A stretch of DNA of 64,000 bases from Cellulomonas sp. PhB150 (lineage in GTDB: Bacteria; Actinomycetota; Actinomycetes; Actinomycetales; Cellulomonadaceae): NCBI RefSeq assembly GCF_003755175.1, contig NZ_RKHX01000001.1, positions 620,001 to 684,000 on the forward strand. Reading direction: 5' to 3'. Of this stretch, positions 9,761-17,665 are shown piece by piece. Numbering within the stretch: the stretch's first letter is position 1; each line of letters starts with the position of its first letter. The notes beneath the pieces are model-generated. The model saw only the letters and a list, made by a program, of their open reading frames with translations, made no database searches and was not told the origin of the DNA. The translations under genes and the position numbers were made by a program.

Positions 9761-10153
9761 ATGGGCCTCGTCGTCTCGCACCTGTCGATCGACTGCACGG
9801 ACCCCAACGCCCTGGCCGGCTGGTGGGCGGAGGTGCTCGGCTGGGAGCGCGCCTGGGAGGAGGACCCGGACGACGACGAGGTGGGCATCCGCGCGGCCGA
9901 CCGGTCCGCGGAGTGGCTGTTCCTCAAGGTGCCGGACGCGAAGTCGGTGAAGAACCGCCTGCACCCGGACCTGCGTCCGCCCGACGGCTCCGACCAGGCC
10001 ACGGAGCTCGCCCGCCTGCTCGCGCTCGGCGCGACGCCCATCGACGTCGGGCAGGGGCCCGAGGTGCTGTGGCACGTGCTCGCCGACCCGGAGGGCAACG
10101 AGTTCTGCCTTCTGCTGCGCACCCCCGCCCAGGTGAAGGCCGACGGAGACTAG
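9761..10153 (+). CDS. VOC-family (glyoxalase-like) protein
   Basis: 130 residues with the paired beta-alpha-beta modules of the vicinal oxygen chelate fold: VSHLSIDCTDPNALAGWWAE at the start and VLWHVLADPEGNEFCLL at the end, the usual last strand with the metal-site Glu. It resembles the Glyoxalase_6 group often found as stand-alone proteins in actinobacteria. Substrate unknown. GAAGGAGACCC precedes the ATG. It runs convergently into an acetyltransferase gene, overlapping by four bases. Confidence 0.82.
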   Translation: MGLVVSHLSIDCTDPNALAGWWAEVLGWERAWEEDPDDDEVGIRAADRSAEWLFLKVPDAKSVKNRLHPDLRPPDGSDQATELARLLALGATPIDVGQGPEVLWHVLADPEGNEFCLLLRTPAQVKADGD

Positions 10154-10767
10154 CGAGCGGGCCGCCACATCGCTGCGGGCCTAGCGCCCTCGACCGAGGT
10201 GATGATCGACGTCGTCGCGAAGCCGTGCCGCACGTACAGCCGCCGGTTCTGCTCGCTCGACGACTCCAGGTACGCGGGCATCTGCTCGCGGTCGACGACG
10301 GCTAGGCGCGAGGCGAGCAGCGCGGAGCCGACGCCGGCCCCGCGGGCCTCGTCGGCCGCACCGATCATCGCCAGGTACCAGTGCCGCTCGGTCGGCCGGT
10401 GTGCCGCCAGGCGCGCCTGGTTGCGGGCGGCGCGGACCATCCCCCGCACGCCGAGCGCACGGAGGAACGCGGGAAGCTCCGTGGCCTCGTGCGCGAGGTG
10501 AGCCAGCGGCGAGGCGCGGCCGGGCGGCTCCCAGAGGGCGACGCCGACGAGCAGCCCGTCGCTCGCTCGTCGGGCGAGATCGACGTGGCCGTGCCGGAGC
10601 GGTCCGCTGCGGATCAGCGGCCGGAACAGTGCTGCCAGCTGCGTGACGGTCGGACGGCCGAGGCCCGTGATCGCCAGGGTCGCGGCATCGTCCTTGAACG
10701 CCTCGGCGAGGACGGCGGCGGCCGCGGAGACGTCGGCGCGGGTCGCGGGCGTGACGACGAGCTCCAT
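10150..10767 (-). CDS. GNAT-family N-acetyltransferase
   Basis: 205 residues. The acetyl-CoA pyrophosphate loop is visible as EARGAGVGSALLASRL near residue 148, followed by the C-terminal strand-turn YLESSSEQNRRLYVRHGF that closes the fold. The N-terminal half is basic and helical as in actinobacterial stand-alone GNATs. Substrate cannot be assigned. The ATG overlaps the stop of the upstream acetyltransferase (TGATG), so the two are co-translated. Confidence 0.83.
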   Translation of the reverse strand: MELVVTPATRADVSAAAAVLAEAFKDDAATLAITGLGRPTVTQLAALFRPLIRSGPLRHGHVDLARRASDGLLVGVALWEPPGRASPLAHLAHEATELPAFLRALGVRGMVRAARNQARLAAHRPTERHWYLAMIGAADEARGAGVGSALLASRLAVVDREQMPAYLESSSEQNRRLYVRHGFATTSIITSVEGARPAAMWRPAR

Positions 10768-11378
10768 CAGCGGGGCACGGAGTGCGTCCAGCCGGCGTAC
10801 GGCGTGCACCGCTGCTCGTCGCCCGACCACTCGCTCTCCACCGCCGCGTACACGTAGGCATCGTGCCAGCAGTGCTGCCCGTCCGCGTCCGTGGAGAACG
10901 CGGCGACCTGGCGCAGGTGGCCCTCGCGCCGCATCCCGAGCCGCTCGAGCAGCGCCCACGACCGGGTGTTGCGGGGGTCGCACCGCGCGCTGACGCGGTG
11001 GGCACCCCAGGCGCGGAAGCAGACGTCGAGCAGTGCCGCCGCGGCCTCCGTGGCATAACCCGAGCCCCAGTGGGCAGGGTCGAAGACGTACCCCAACGTG
11101 TACGAGCGCCACGCCTGCGGGTCGTCGTGCCGCAGGTACAGGTTCCCGACGAGGCGCTCGTCGGACCGCAGGCACACGGCCCAGAACGACGCGTCTCCCG
11201 CCCGCTCGAGGGCGAGCTCGTGGCACTGCGCGCGCGTCTGCGTCCCGTACGGCTCGAACCGCACCGCCTCGGGCCGGGACAGGTACGCGTGCAGGGCGTC
11301 CCCGTCCGCGGCGGTGAACCGGCGCAGGAGCAGCCGGTCCGTGCGGATCGTCCCGCGCGCGCCGACTCCCTGGACCAT
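10767..11378 (-). CDS. RimJ/RimL-type N-acetyltransferase
   Basis: About 203 residues from the ATG at 11378 (an in-frame ATG at 11456 would add 26 basic residues). The family opening IRTDRLLLRRF, the acetyl-CoA loop AHWGSGYATEAAAALLDVCF and CDPRNTRSWALLERLGM are all present, typical of enzymes acetylating ribosomal-protein or other alpha-amino groups. Substrate not determinable. First gene of an acetyltransferase pair; a third, frameshifted acetyltransferase lies just upstream on the same strand. Confidence 0.83.
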   Translation of the reverse strand: MVQGVGARGTIRTDRLLLRRFTAADGDALHAYLSRPEAVRFEPYGTQTRAQCHELALERAGDASFWAVCLRSDERLVGNLYLRHDDPQAWRSYTLGYVFDPAHWGSGYATEAAAALLDVCFRAWGAHRVSARCDPRNTRSWALLERLGMRREGHLRQVAAFSTDADGQHCWHDAYVYAAVESEWSGDEQRCTPYAGWTHSVPR

Positions 11379-11452
11379 GATCACGGTCCCCACCCTGGCC
11401 CTCCGGTGCGGTTGCTCACCTGGACCTTCGTCCCGCCGGCCATCCGGAGGCG

Positions 11453-11967
11453 TCAAGCGAGGCGCGTCCAGGCGCGGAGGCGCGCGCCGTCGAACTCGTC
11501 CACCAGCTCCTCGGTGAACGTGAAGCCGGCGCGGCGGGCGACGGCCTCGCTCGCCCCGTTGCCGACCATCGTCCGCACCCGGACCGACTCGGCACCGTGG
11601 CTCAGCGCCCAGTCCGCGAGCGCGACGACGGACCGTGTCGCGATGCCGGCGCCCCGGCCGGCGGGCAGCAGCGCGTAGAACACGTCGGGCGAGGTGCCGT
11701 CCAGGTGGGCCAGCCCGATCGTCCCGACGGGCGCTCCCCCGGTCCGGATGACGTAGCGCGTCGACAGTCCGTCGCGGGCTCGGTCGATGCTGCGGGCGAC
11801 CCGGTGGCGCGCGTCGGCCTGCTGAGGTCCGCGGGATGGAAGGTCCAGCGCGGCACGTCCTCGACGAGTGACAGCGCCTGCTCGAGGGTCCAGTCGTCGG
11901 GGGCGAACGCGTTCAGCGCCACCGCCGGGTCACCGGCCACGAGCAGCTCGTCGGGGGGCGTCATCAT
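11453..11967 (-). pseudogene. Frameshifted GNAT acetyltransferase
   Basis: Two frames together make one acetyltransferase. The N-terminal piece starts MMTPPDELLVAGDPAVAL at 11967 and runs to FHPADL. The C-terminal piece, in another frame, continues QQADARHRVARSIDRARDG and includes YALLPAGRGAGIATRSVVAL (acetyl-CoA loop) and GNGASEAVARRAGFTF, ending at 11453. The join needs one extra base near 11824, so a single-base deletion (or a sequencing error) broke the gene. Codon use on both sides matches the neighbours, suggesting a recent event. Confidence 0.75.
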
Positions 11968-12051
11968 GCTTGCAACGCTAGCGAGGGCGGGCCGGACGGC
12001 GCGACGGCTTACCGCGTGCGACCCGCCGTCGGCGGGCGGACGGGTGAGTGA

Positions 12052-12438
12052 GGCGGATGAGTCAGTCGATACGCCGGGTTCTGTCCCCGCGCGAGGTTGC
12101 CCCCGCGCGGGTGACGGCCATCCATCTACGACGTACGTTGCCGCACGCCTCCAGCGGCCTACCCGGGAGCTCGGGCGGGCAGCCCTCGAACGCTCCCTGT
12201 CTGGCCTTGCTCCGGGTGGGGTTTACCTAGCCGCACCGGTCGCCCGGCACGCTGGTGGTCTCTTACACCACCGTTTCACCCTTACCCCTCCAGCGAGCCG
12301 GAGGGGCGGTCTGTTCTCTGTGGCACTGTCCCGCGGGTCACCCCGGGTGGGTGTTACCCACCACCCTGCCCTACGGAGCCCGGACGTTCCTCGGCGAGCC
12401 CGAGGGCTCGACGCGGCCGCCTGACTGACTCATCCGCG
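12052..12438 (-). ncRNA. rnpB: RNase P RNA, bacterial class A
   Basis: On the minus strand, the 5' ATGAGTCAGTCAGGCGGC segment (near 12435) pairs with GACTGACTCATCCG at the 3' end (near 12065) to form helix P1. Between them are the conserved core segments: GAGGAACGTCCGGGCTCC, GGGTGAAACGGTGGTGTAAG, GACCACCAG, GCTAGGTAAACCCC, AGATGGATGGCCG and ACAGAACCCGGC. This is the catalytic RNA that matures tRNA 5' ends. Ends are set by the P1 stem and are accurate to a few bases. Confidence 0.95.
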
Positions 12439-12444
12439 TGAACG

Positions 12445-12474
12445 AGCCTATCTGCTCCCATCCGGTGGGGTGAC
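12445..12474 (-). promoter_or_regulatory. Probable rnpB promoter
   Basis: A TAGGCT hexamer (minus strand, 12450-12445) fits the TAnnnT -10 consensus and sits seven bases before the P1-defined 5' end of rnpB. The -35 region is poor (GTCACC-like around 12468-12474). Confidence 0.5.
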
Positions 12475-12491
12475 CGCTCCGAACGACGGTC

Positions 12492-12764
12492 ATGGACACT
12501 TCGAGCTACCTCTCGCGGCGAGAGCGTGTGATCCTCGCCCACCTCGCCCTGCCCGTCACCCTCAACCAGATCGCGATGTCGCTGTTCGTCAGCCGCAACA
12601 CGGTCAAGACGCAGTGCCGGTCGATCTACCGCAAGCTCGAGGTGAACGACCGCGACTCCGCGGTGCGCGTCGGTCGGGAGCGCGGCCTGCTGGCCGACGA
12701 CCCGATCGAGGACGACGAGGACGTCGAGGTGGTCCAGCAGCGCGATCACACGTCGACGCGGTAG
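12492..12764 (+). CDS. Stand-alone LuxR-type helix-turn-helix protein
   Basis: 90 residues consisting almost only of a LuxR/FixJ DNA-binding domain: LSRRERVILAHLALPVTLNQ, then IAMSLFVSRNTVKTQCRSIY as the helix-turn-helix, and KLEVNDRDSAVRVGRERGLL. No receiver or ligand domain. The last 20 residues are acidic. It could be a small regulator whose signal comes from partner proteins, or a relic of a longer LuxR protein. It is divergent from rnpB and its end overlaps the convergent tautomerase-like gene by 19 bases. Confidence 0.75.
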   Translation: MDTSSYLSRRERVILAHLALPVTLNQIAMSLFVSRNTVKTQCRSIYRKLEVNDRDSAVRVGRERGLLADDPIEDDEDVEVVQQRDHTSTR

Positions 12765-13126
12765 CCCAGCGTCAGCTCGTCGCCGGCCATGCCGCGGATC
12801 CCCCAGTTCTGCGGCGGGCTCTCGAGGATGACGACCTCCAGGTCGTCCGCGTCGAGCCCCAGGGCCGCCGTGTTGGCGTACAGGGCGGCCAGGAGCGCCC
12901 GACGAGCCTGGGGCGACCTCCCGGTGAAGCAGACGATCTCGACCACGAGGTACTGCTCCGAGCGCGGCGCGACGAGGTCCTCCGCGTCGAGCAGCAGGAA
13001 CCGCTGGAACCGCTTCTCCTCGGGCAGCCCCCACGCCCCGACCAGCGCGGCGTGGATGGCGTCCGACAGCGCGGGACGCCGGGGCGCCCAGACGTCGCGA
13101 CGGCCGTAGATCTTCACCTGCGCCAT
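12746..13126 (-). CDS. Tautomerase-superfamily protein lacking Pro-1
   Basis: 126 residues starting MAQVKIYGRRD with the layout of the double-length Tautomerase_2 family: SDAIHAALVGAWGLPEEKRF, then the second beta-alpha unit VVEIVCFTGRSPQARRALLA, and LESPPQNWGIRG. Active family members use the proline exposed after Met removal. Here residue 2 is Ala, so the usual catalytic residue is absent unless another start is used. GGGGGAG lies upstream of the chosen ATG. Activity therefore doubtful; fold assignment fairly secure. Confidence 0.75.
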   Translation of the reverse strand: MAQVKIYGRRDVWAPRRPALSDAIHAALVGAWGLPEEKRFQRFLLLDAEDLVAPRSEQYLVVEIVCFTGRSPQARRALLAALYANTAALGLDADDLEVVILESPPQNWGIRGMAGDELTLGYRVDV

Positions 13127-13176
13127 GAGCACTCCCCCGGGTCGAGCGGCGACGCGCGGCAGCCTACAGTCGGGGC

Positions 13177-13956
13177 GTGCTCGTCATGCTGCCCCCGTCG
13201 GAGGCCAAGACCTCCCCCCGCCGCGGCCGTCCGGTCGACGTCGACGCCCTGTCCTTCCCGGCCCTCGCGCCCGTGCGCCGCAAGGTGGTCGACGCCCTCG
13301 CGGAGGTCAGCGGGCGGCCCGACGCACTGGAGCTGCTCGGGGTGGGTGCGTCGCTGGCCGACGAGGTGGCGCGCAACACCGTCCTGCACCAGGGCACGGC
13401 AGGCCCGGCGCGGCACGTCTACACCGGTGTCCTGTACGGCGCGGCCGGCCTGGACCGCCTGACGCCGACGGGCCGCGCGCGCGCGGCCGAGCACGTGCGG
13501 ATCATCTCCGGGCTGTGGGGGGTCGTGACGCCCGAGGACGTCGTGCCCGCCTACCGACTGTCGATGGGCACGGACCTGCCGGGCATCGGCCCGTTGGCGG
13601 CCGCGTGGCGCGGGCCGCTGGCAGAGGTGCTCGACCCGCAGGCCGACGGGCAGCTCGTCGTCGACTGCCGCTCGGCCGCCTACCTCGCCGCGTGGACGCC
13701 ACCGCGCAGCGCGGACTGGGTCACGGTCCGGGTCGAGCGCGAGCTGGACGGCGTGCGCTCGGTCGTCTCCCACCACGCCAAGCACACGCGCGGCGTCCTG
13801 ACCCGGCACCTCCTGACCCGCCGCGGCCGCGTGCCGGCCGACGCCGAGCACCTCGCGCGCGTGGCAGCCGAGCTCGTGGGCGACGAGCTGCTCGCGGTCG
13901 AGCTCGCACCCCGCAAGGGCCGCGGCGCGCGGGTCCTGTCCCTCGTCGTGGCATGA
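13177..13956 (+). CDS. yaaA: YaaA-family peroxide stress protein
   Basis: 259 residues from a GTG (the next in-frame start, an ATG at 13186, gives MLPPSEAK). The DUF328/YaaA motifs are clear: LPPSEAKTSPRRG at the N-terminus, YTGVLYGAAGLDRL in the middle, RIISGLWGVVTPEDVVPAYR and SHHAKHTRGVLTRHLL. In E. coli YaaA limits free iron and DNA damage under hydrogen peroxide. Downstream, an ArsB-like transporter starts at the overlapping ATGA, so they form an operon. Confidence 0.9.
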   Translation: MLVMLPPSEAKTSPRRGRPVDVDALSFPALAPVRRKVVDALAEVSGRPDALELLGVGASLADEVARNTVLHQGTAGPARHVYTGVLYGAAGLDRLTPTGRARAAEHVRIISGLWGVVTPEDVVPAYRLSMGTDLPGIGPLAAAWRGPLAEVLDPQADGQLVVDCRSAAYLAAWTPPRSADWVTVRVERELDGVRSVVSHHAKHTRGVLTRHLLTRRGRVPADAEHLARVAAELVGDELLAVELAPRKGRGARVLSLVVA

Positions 13957-15122
13957 GCCCGCCGCGCCGGAAGGTGCCCTGGTGGGCCGTCGGCGTCGTC
14001 GTGACCCTCGTCGTCGTCCTCACGGGCTGGCTCCCGGCCGACGACGCGCGCGAGCTGGCCTCGCGCACCGTGCCGATCCTGCTGTTCGTGGCGGCCCTGA
14101 CCATCACCGCGGAGATGTGCGCGGGCGCCGGGCTCTTCGACGCGGCGGCGCGCCTGGCAGCGCGCGTGGGTGGCGGCCGACGCGCGGTGCTGTGGCTGCT
14201 CGTCGTCGTGCTCGCGACGCTGAGCACCGCGGTGCTCTCGCTCGACACCACGGCGGTGCTGCTCACGCCCGTCGTGATCGCCCTGGCCCGGCAGACCCGC
14301 AGCAACCCGCTGCCGTGGGCGCTGGCCGTGCTGGCGCTGGCGAACACAGCCTCGCTGCTGCTGCCGGTGTCCAACCTGACGAACCTGCTCGCCGACCACA
14401 CGCTGCGCGCGCAGCATGTGAGCTACCTGGGGCTGATGTGGGCACCGGCGCTGGCCGCCATCGTCGTCACGGTCGGGGTGCTGGCGCTGCGGGACCGGTC
14501 GGCGCTCGCCGGGACGTACGACCAGCCGCCGCCGCGCACCGTGCGGGACCAGCGGCTGCTCGTCGTGACGGCGGTCGTCGTCGGCGCCATGGCCGTGGCC
14601 TTCGTCGTCGGCGCACCGCCCGCGCCGACCGCGATCGTGGCGGCGGCCGCCCTGACCGCCCTCACCGTGCTGCGCACCCGCGCGCTGCCCGTTCCCGCGA
14701 AGGACCTGGTCCCGTGGCGCACGCTGCTGGTCGTCGCCGCCCTGTTCGCGGTCGTGGCGACCGCGCACGCGCACGGGCTCGGCGAGTGGCTGTCGCGTGC
14801 GGCGGGCAGCGGGGACGGGTTCGGCGACCTGCTGCGCCTGGCCGGCGTGGGCGCGCTCGCGTCGAACGCGGTCAACAACCTGCCGGCCTACCTCGCGCTC
14901 GAGCCGACCGCCGGGACCGAGCCCCTCCGCGTGGCGGCGCTGCTCATCGGCACGGGCGCGGGCCCGCTCATCACGCCCTGGGGCTCGCTCGCCACCGTGC
15001 TGTGGTGGCACCGCTGCCGTCAGGTGATGCTGCCGGTCCCCGCGCGGACGATCGTCGTGCAGGGCCTGCTGCTCGCGCCGCTCGTGGTCGTCGCGGCCGT
15101 CGCCGCGCTCGTGCTGGTCTAG
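13953..15122 (+). CDS. ArsB/SLC13-type membrane transporter
   Basis: 389 residues with ten or more hydrophobic helices in two related halves. The ion-transporter-family signatures appear as NTASLLLPVSNLTNLL and NAVNNLPAYLALEP, then PLITPWGSLATVLWW near the end, as in ArsB arsenite pumps and NhaD/SLC13 carriers. No ars regulator, ArsA or ArsC gene is nearby, so the substrate (arsenite, Na+/H+, or an organic anion) is open. Starts at an ATGA overlap with yaaA and is convergent with the phosphatase gene. Confidence 0.83.
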   Translation: MSPPRRKVPWWAVGVVVTLVVVLTGWLPADDARELASRTVPILLFVAALTITAEMCAGAGLFDAAARLAARVGGGRRAVLWLLVVVLATLSTAVLSLDTTAVLLTPVVIALARQTRSNPLPWALAVLALANTASLLLPVSNLTNLLADHTLRAQHVSYLGLMWAPALAAIVVTVGVLALRDRSALAGTYDQPPPRTVRDQRLLVVTAVVVGAMAVAFVVGAPPAPTAIVAAAALTALTVLRTRALPVPAKDLVPWRTLLVVAALFAVVATAHAHGLGEWLSRAAGSGDGFGDLLRLAGVGALASNAVNNLPAYLALEPTAGTEPLRVAALLIGTGAGPLITPWGSLATVLWWHRCRQVMLPVPARTIVVQGLLLAPLVVVAAVAALVLV

Positions 15123-15832
15123 CTGCCCCAGCCCTCGCTGGGGACGCCGACGACGGCGATCTCGTGCCGCTTGTCCGCGAAGAGCCGGATGATGCTGACC
15201 GAGGCGGGCGCGACGCGGAGCTGGCTCCACGAGGAGGGCTGCGCGCCCATCGCGACGCCGAGCGCCGCTCGGATCGCCACGGCGTGGCTCACGACGACCA
15301 CGGTCCGGTCGGTGCCGCCCTCGATCAGCTCGTCGAGCCCGCGCCGCAGCCGGTCCCCCACCTGGGCGATCGACTCGCCGCCCGGCGGCTCGACGTCACC
15401 GTGCGTGTGCCACGGCTCCAGCCGGCCGGGCCAGCGCTCCTCGATCTGCCCGGCGGTCAGCCCCTGCCACTCGCCGAAGTCGGCCTCCTGGAAGGTCGCA
15501 TCCGTGCGCACCTCGAGGCCCAGGCGCTCGGCGATGATCGCGCCCGTCATCTGGGTGCGGACCATCGGCGAGGCGATGACCTCGCTCGGGTAGGCGATGT
15601 CGCCCCACAGGTCGCGGCCGACGCGGTCGACGAGCGCCGCCGCGGCGCGGGCCTGGGCGAGGCCGTGCTCGTCGAGCGGCGGGCCGGGCTCGCCGGAGCC
15701 GGAGTAGCCGCCCGCGACGGTCATCGTGGTCTGCCCGTGGCGGACCAGGACGACCGTGACGGGCAGCTCGGAGTCGAACCGCACGCCCGCGCCCGAGGGC
15801 TTCGGGGCGCGGCCGGTGCCGGGATCGCTCAT
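15119..15832 (-). CDS. Histidine phosphatase (phosphoglycerate mutase-like)
   Basis: 237 residues. The phosphate-pocket motif VVLVRHGQTTMTVAGGYSG near residue 30 supplies the phosphorylated His; IASPMVRTQMT the basic residue; EADFGEWQGLT the acid; VVVVSHAVAIRAAL the second His. In many actinobacteria this position is held by a fused RNase HI-phosphatase (as in mycobacterial Rv2228c, next to the same two neighbours). Here only a short proline-containing lead precedes the phosphatase, so the RNase H half is absent. Likely substrates in the family are alpha-ribazole phosphate or other phosphoesters. Last gene of a three-gene leftward run. Confidence 0.87.
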   Translation of the reverse strand: MSDPGTGRAPKPSGAGVRFDSELPVTVVLVRHGQTTMTVAGGYSGSGEPGPPLDEHGLAQARAAAALVDRVGRDLWGDIAYPSEVIASPMVRTQMTGAIIAERLGLEVRTDATFQEADFGEWQGLTAGQIEERWPGRLEPWHTHGDVEPPGGESIAQVGDRLRRGLDELIEGGTDRTVVVVSHAVAIRAALGVAMGAQPSSWSQLRVAPASVSIIRLFADKRHEIAVVGVPSEGWGS

Positions 15833-15878
15833 GGGTCCACCCTGGCCGCCCGCGGGCGACCGCGCTAGCGGAGCGGCG

Positions 15879-16619
15879 TCAGGCGCCCTCGGGAAGGCGG
15901 ACCAGGATCCGCCCGCACTCCTCGCAGCGCACGACGGTGTCATCGGACTTCTTCTTGATGACGTCCAGGTCCAGCGGGTTCAGCTCGAGGCGGCAGCCCT
16001 CGCAGCGCCGTCCGCGCAGCGCCGCGGCGCCCGATCCGCCGAGCTGGCCGCGCAGCCGCTCGTACAGGGTGACCAGTGCCGCGTCGAGCCCGTCCGCCTG
16101 GCCGGCGCGCTCGCCGCCGACGGTCGCGATCTCCGCGTCGATCTCGGCGAACGCGGCGTCACGCTCGGCGACGACCTCGGCCTTGCGGGCGACGAGCGCG
16201 TCGTGCGCGACCGTGACCTCGGCGAGCGCCGTCTCGTGCGCCTCGAGGCGCTCCATGACCTCGAGCTCGACCTCCTCGAGGTCGCCCTGCCGGCGGGCGA
16301 GGGTCTCGAGCTCGTGCTGGATGGCCTGCAGGTCCTTGGGGCTGCCCTGGCCGGAGTCGAGGCGCGCCTGGTCCCGTGCGGCGCGCGACCGCACCTGCTC
16401 GACGTCGGCCTCCGCCTTGGTCACCTCGCGCCGCAGGTCGCTGACCGCGGTCTGGGAGGTGACGAGCGCCGTGTGCAGGTCGTCCAGCTGCGAGTCCAGC
16501 TCCGCGAGGCGCGCGAGCTCGGGCAGCGTGCGGCGCTTGTGCGCGAGCTGGTCGAGGCGCGTGTCGAGGGCCTGGACGTCGAGCAGACGTCGCTGGTCGG
16601 CAGCGGGGGCAGTGGTCAC
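15879..16619 (-). CDS. Coiled-coil C4-type zinc ribbon protein
   Basis: 246 residues from a GTG overlapping the nif3 stop (GTGA). Residues 5-190 are a long heptad-rich antiparallel coiled coil (SPKDLQAIQHELETLARRQG is the conserved mid-coil block). The last 50 residues hold the zinc ribbon with CEGC and CEEC pairs. This family is co-conserved with nif3 in actinobacteria and many other bacteria. A DNA- or RNA-associated role has been proposed but not settled. GGAAGGATCCTC precedes the start. Confidence 0.87.
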   Translation of the reverse strand: MTTAPAADQRRLLDVQALDTRLDQLAHKRRTLPELARLAELDSQLDDLHTALVTSQTAVSDLRREVTKAEADVEQVRSRAARDQARLDSGQGSPKDLQAIQHELETLARRQGDLEEVELEVMERLEAHETALAEVTVAHDALVARKAEVVAERDAAFAEIDAEIATVGGERAGQADGLDAALVTLYERLRGQLGGSGAAALRGRRCEGCRLELNPLDLDVIKKKSDDTVVRCEECGRILVRLPEGA

Positions 16620-17482
16620 GAGGATCCTTCCGGCGGGGTGGCTCGCCCCGTCCAGGGGTCGGTGCGCAAGGTGCTGACGCGGGTCTCTACCGTAGTGCCC
16701 AGCGCCGCCAGGTCTGCCTCGAGGTCCCGGGCAGCGTGCTCCAGCCACGGCCACTCCGAGGCGAAGTGGGCCAGGTCGACGAGGTATGGGGTGCTCGGCC
16801 CGGCGCCGGCCTCGAACTCGGCGCGCTCGCGCAGCTCGGAGGCGGGGTGGTGGCGCAGGTCCGCCGTGACGTAGGCGTCCACCCCGGCGGCCCGCACGGC
16901 GTCGAACAGCGAGTCGCCCGAGCCGCCGACGACCGCGACGCGCCCGACGATCCCGTCCGGGTCACCCGCGAAGCGCACGCCCTGGGCGGTCGCGGGGACC
17001 GCCGCTGCGACCCGGGCGGCGAAGTCACGCAGCGACACCGGCTCGCGCAGGACCCCGACGCGCCCGATCCCGGTCTCGCCGCCCTCGTCGGCCGCGACCA
17101 GCGGAGTCGTGTCGACGAGCCCGATGGCCAGGGCCAACGCGTCAGCCACGCCGCCGACGGCTGCGTCCGCGTTGGTGTGCGCCGCGTACAGCCCGACCCC
17201 GCCCCGGATCAGCCGGTGGACGAGCGCGCCCTTGAACGTGTCCGCCCCCACCGAGGTCACCCCGCGCAGCAGCAGGGGGTGGTGCGTCACGACGAGGTCC
17301 GCGCCCCACGCGAGCGCCTCGTCGACCACCGCCGCGACGGGATCCACCGCGAACAGCACCTTGCGGACCTCGTCGGCCGGGTCACCCACCACCAGCCCCA
17401 CGGCGTCCCACGACTCCGCGGTGGCGGGCGGGTACCGCCGCTCGAGCACGTGCACGACGTCGGCCAGGCGCGGAGTACTCAC
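16616..17482 (-). CDS. Nif3-like dinuclear metal-centre protein
   Basis: 288 residues; GTG start at 17482 chosen because the conserved DUF34 N-terminus (LADVVHVLERRYPPATAESW) begins there, although the frame stays open upstream through the inverted repeat. Metal-site motifs are VVTHHPLLLRGVTS and AAHTNADAA near the N-terminus and DLAHFASEWPWLE near the C-terminus. Family members form hexameric rings; GTP cyclohydrolase-I-like functions have been suggested. Coupled to the zinc-ribbon gene by a four-base overlap. Confidence 0.9.
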   Translation of the reverse strand: MSTPRLADVVHVLERRYPPATAESWDAVGLVVGDPADEVRKVLFAVDPVAAVVDEALAWGADLVVTHHPLLLRGVTSVGADTFKGALVHRLIRGGVGLYAAHTNADAAVGGVADALALAIGLVDTTPLVAADEGGETGIGRVGVLREPVSLRDFAARVAAAVPATAQGVRFAGDPDGIVGRVAVVGGSGDSLFDAVRAAGVDAYVTADLRHHPASELRERAEFEAGAGPSTPYLVDLAHFASEWPWLEHAARDLEADLAALGTTVETRVSTLRTDPWTGRATPPEGSS

Positions 17483-17532
17483 GCTCCGCACGCTACCGGC
17501 CGCGGGCGCCCGATCGCCGGTGTGAACCCGTG

Positions 17533-17597
17533 GGTGTGCGGATGGGTGTGCGACACGCCGCGCACGGTGCTGCGTGTCGCACACCCATCCGCACACC
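17533..17597. repeat. Long inverted repeat, copy 2 of the family
   Basis: Perfect 26-base arms (17533-17558 and 17572-17597) around a 13-base loop. The inner end of each arm carries the same GCGACACGC-type core as the copies at 657 and 42594, while the outer ends differ. It lies between the start of nif3 and the end of the MOSC gene, both on the minus strand. Confidence 0.85.
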
Positions 17598-17665
17598 GAC
17601 AGGGAACCCTCGGGCGGACCCGGCCGGACCGGGCCGGGACCAGGACAGGCTGCGGTGGCCCGGCG

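Noticed and set aside
11597..12424. Open frames across 11.6-12.4 kb on the plus strand
   Set aside because: The region is the RNase P RNA and the broken acetyltransferase on the minus strand; the frames have no protein features.
13953..15122. Dedicated arsenic-resistance operon
   Set aside because: The transporter is ArsB-like but no arsR, arsC, arsA or acr3 gene is near; yaaA is the only partner.
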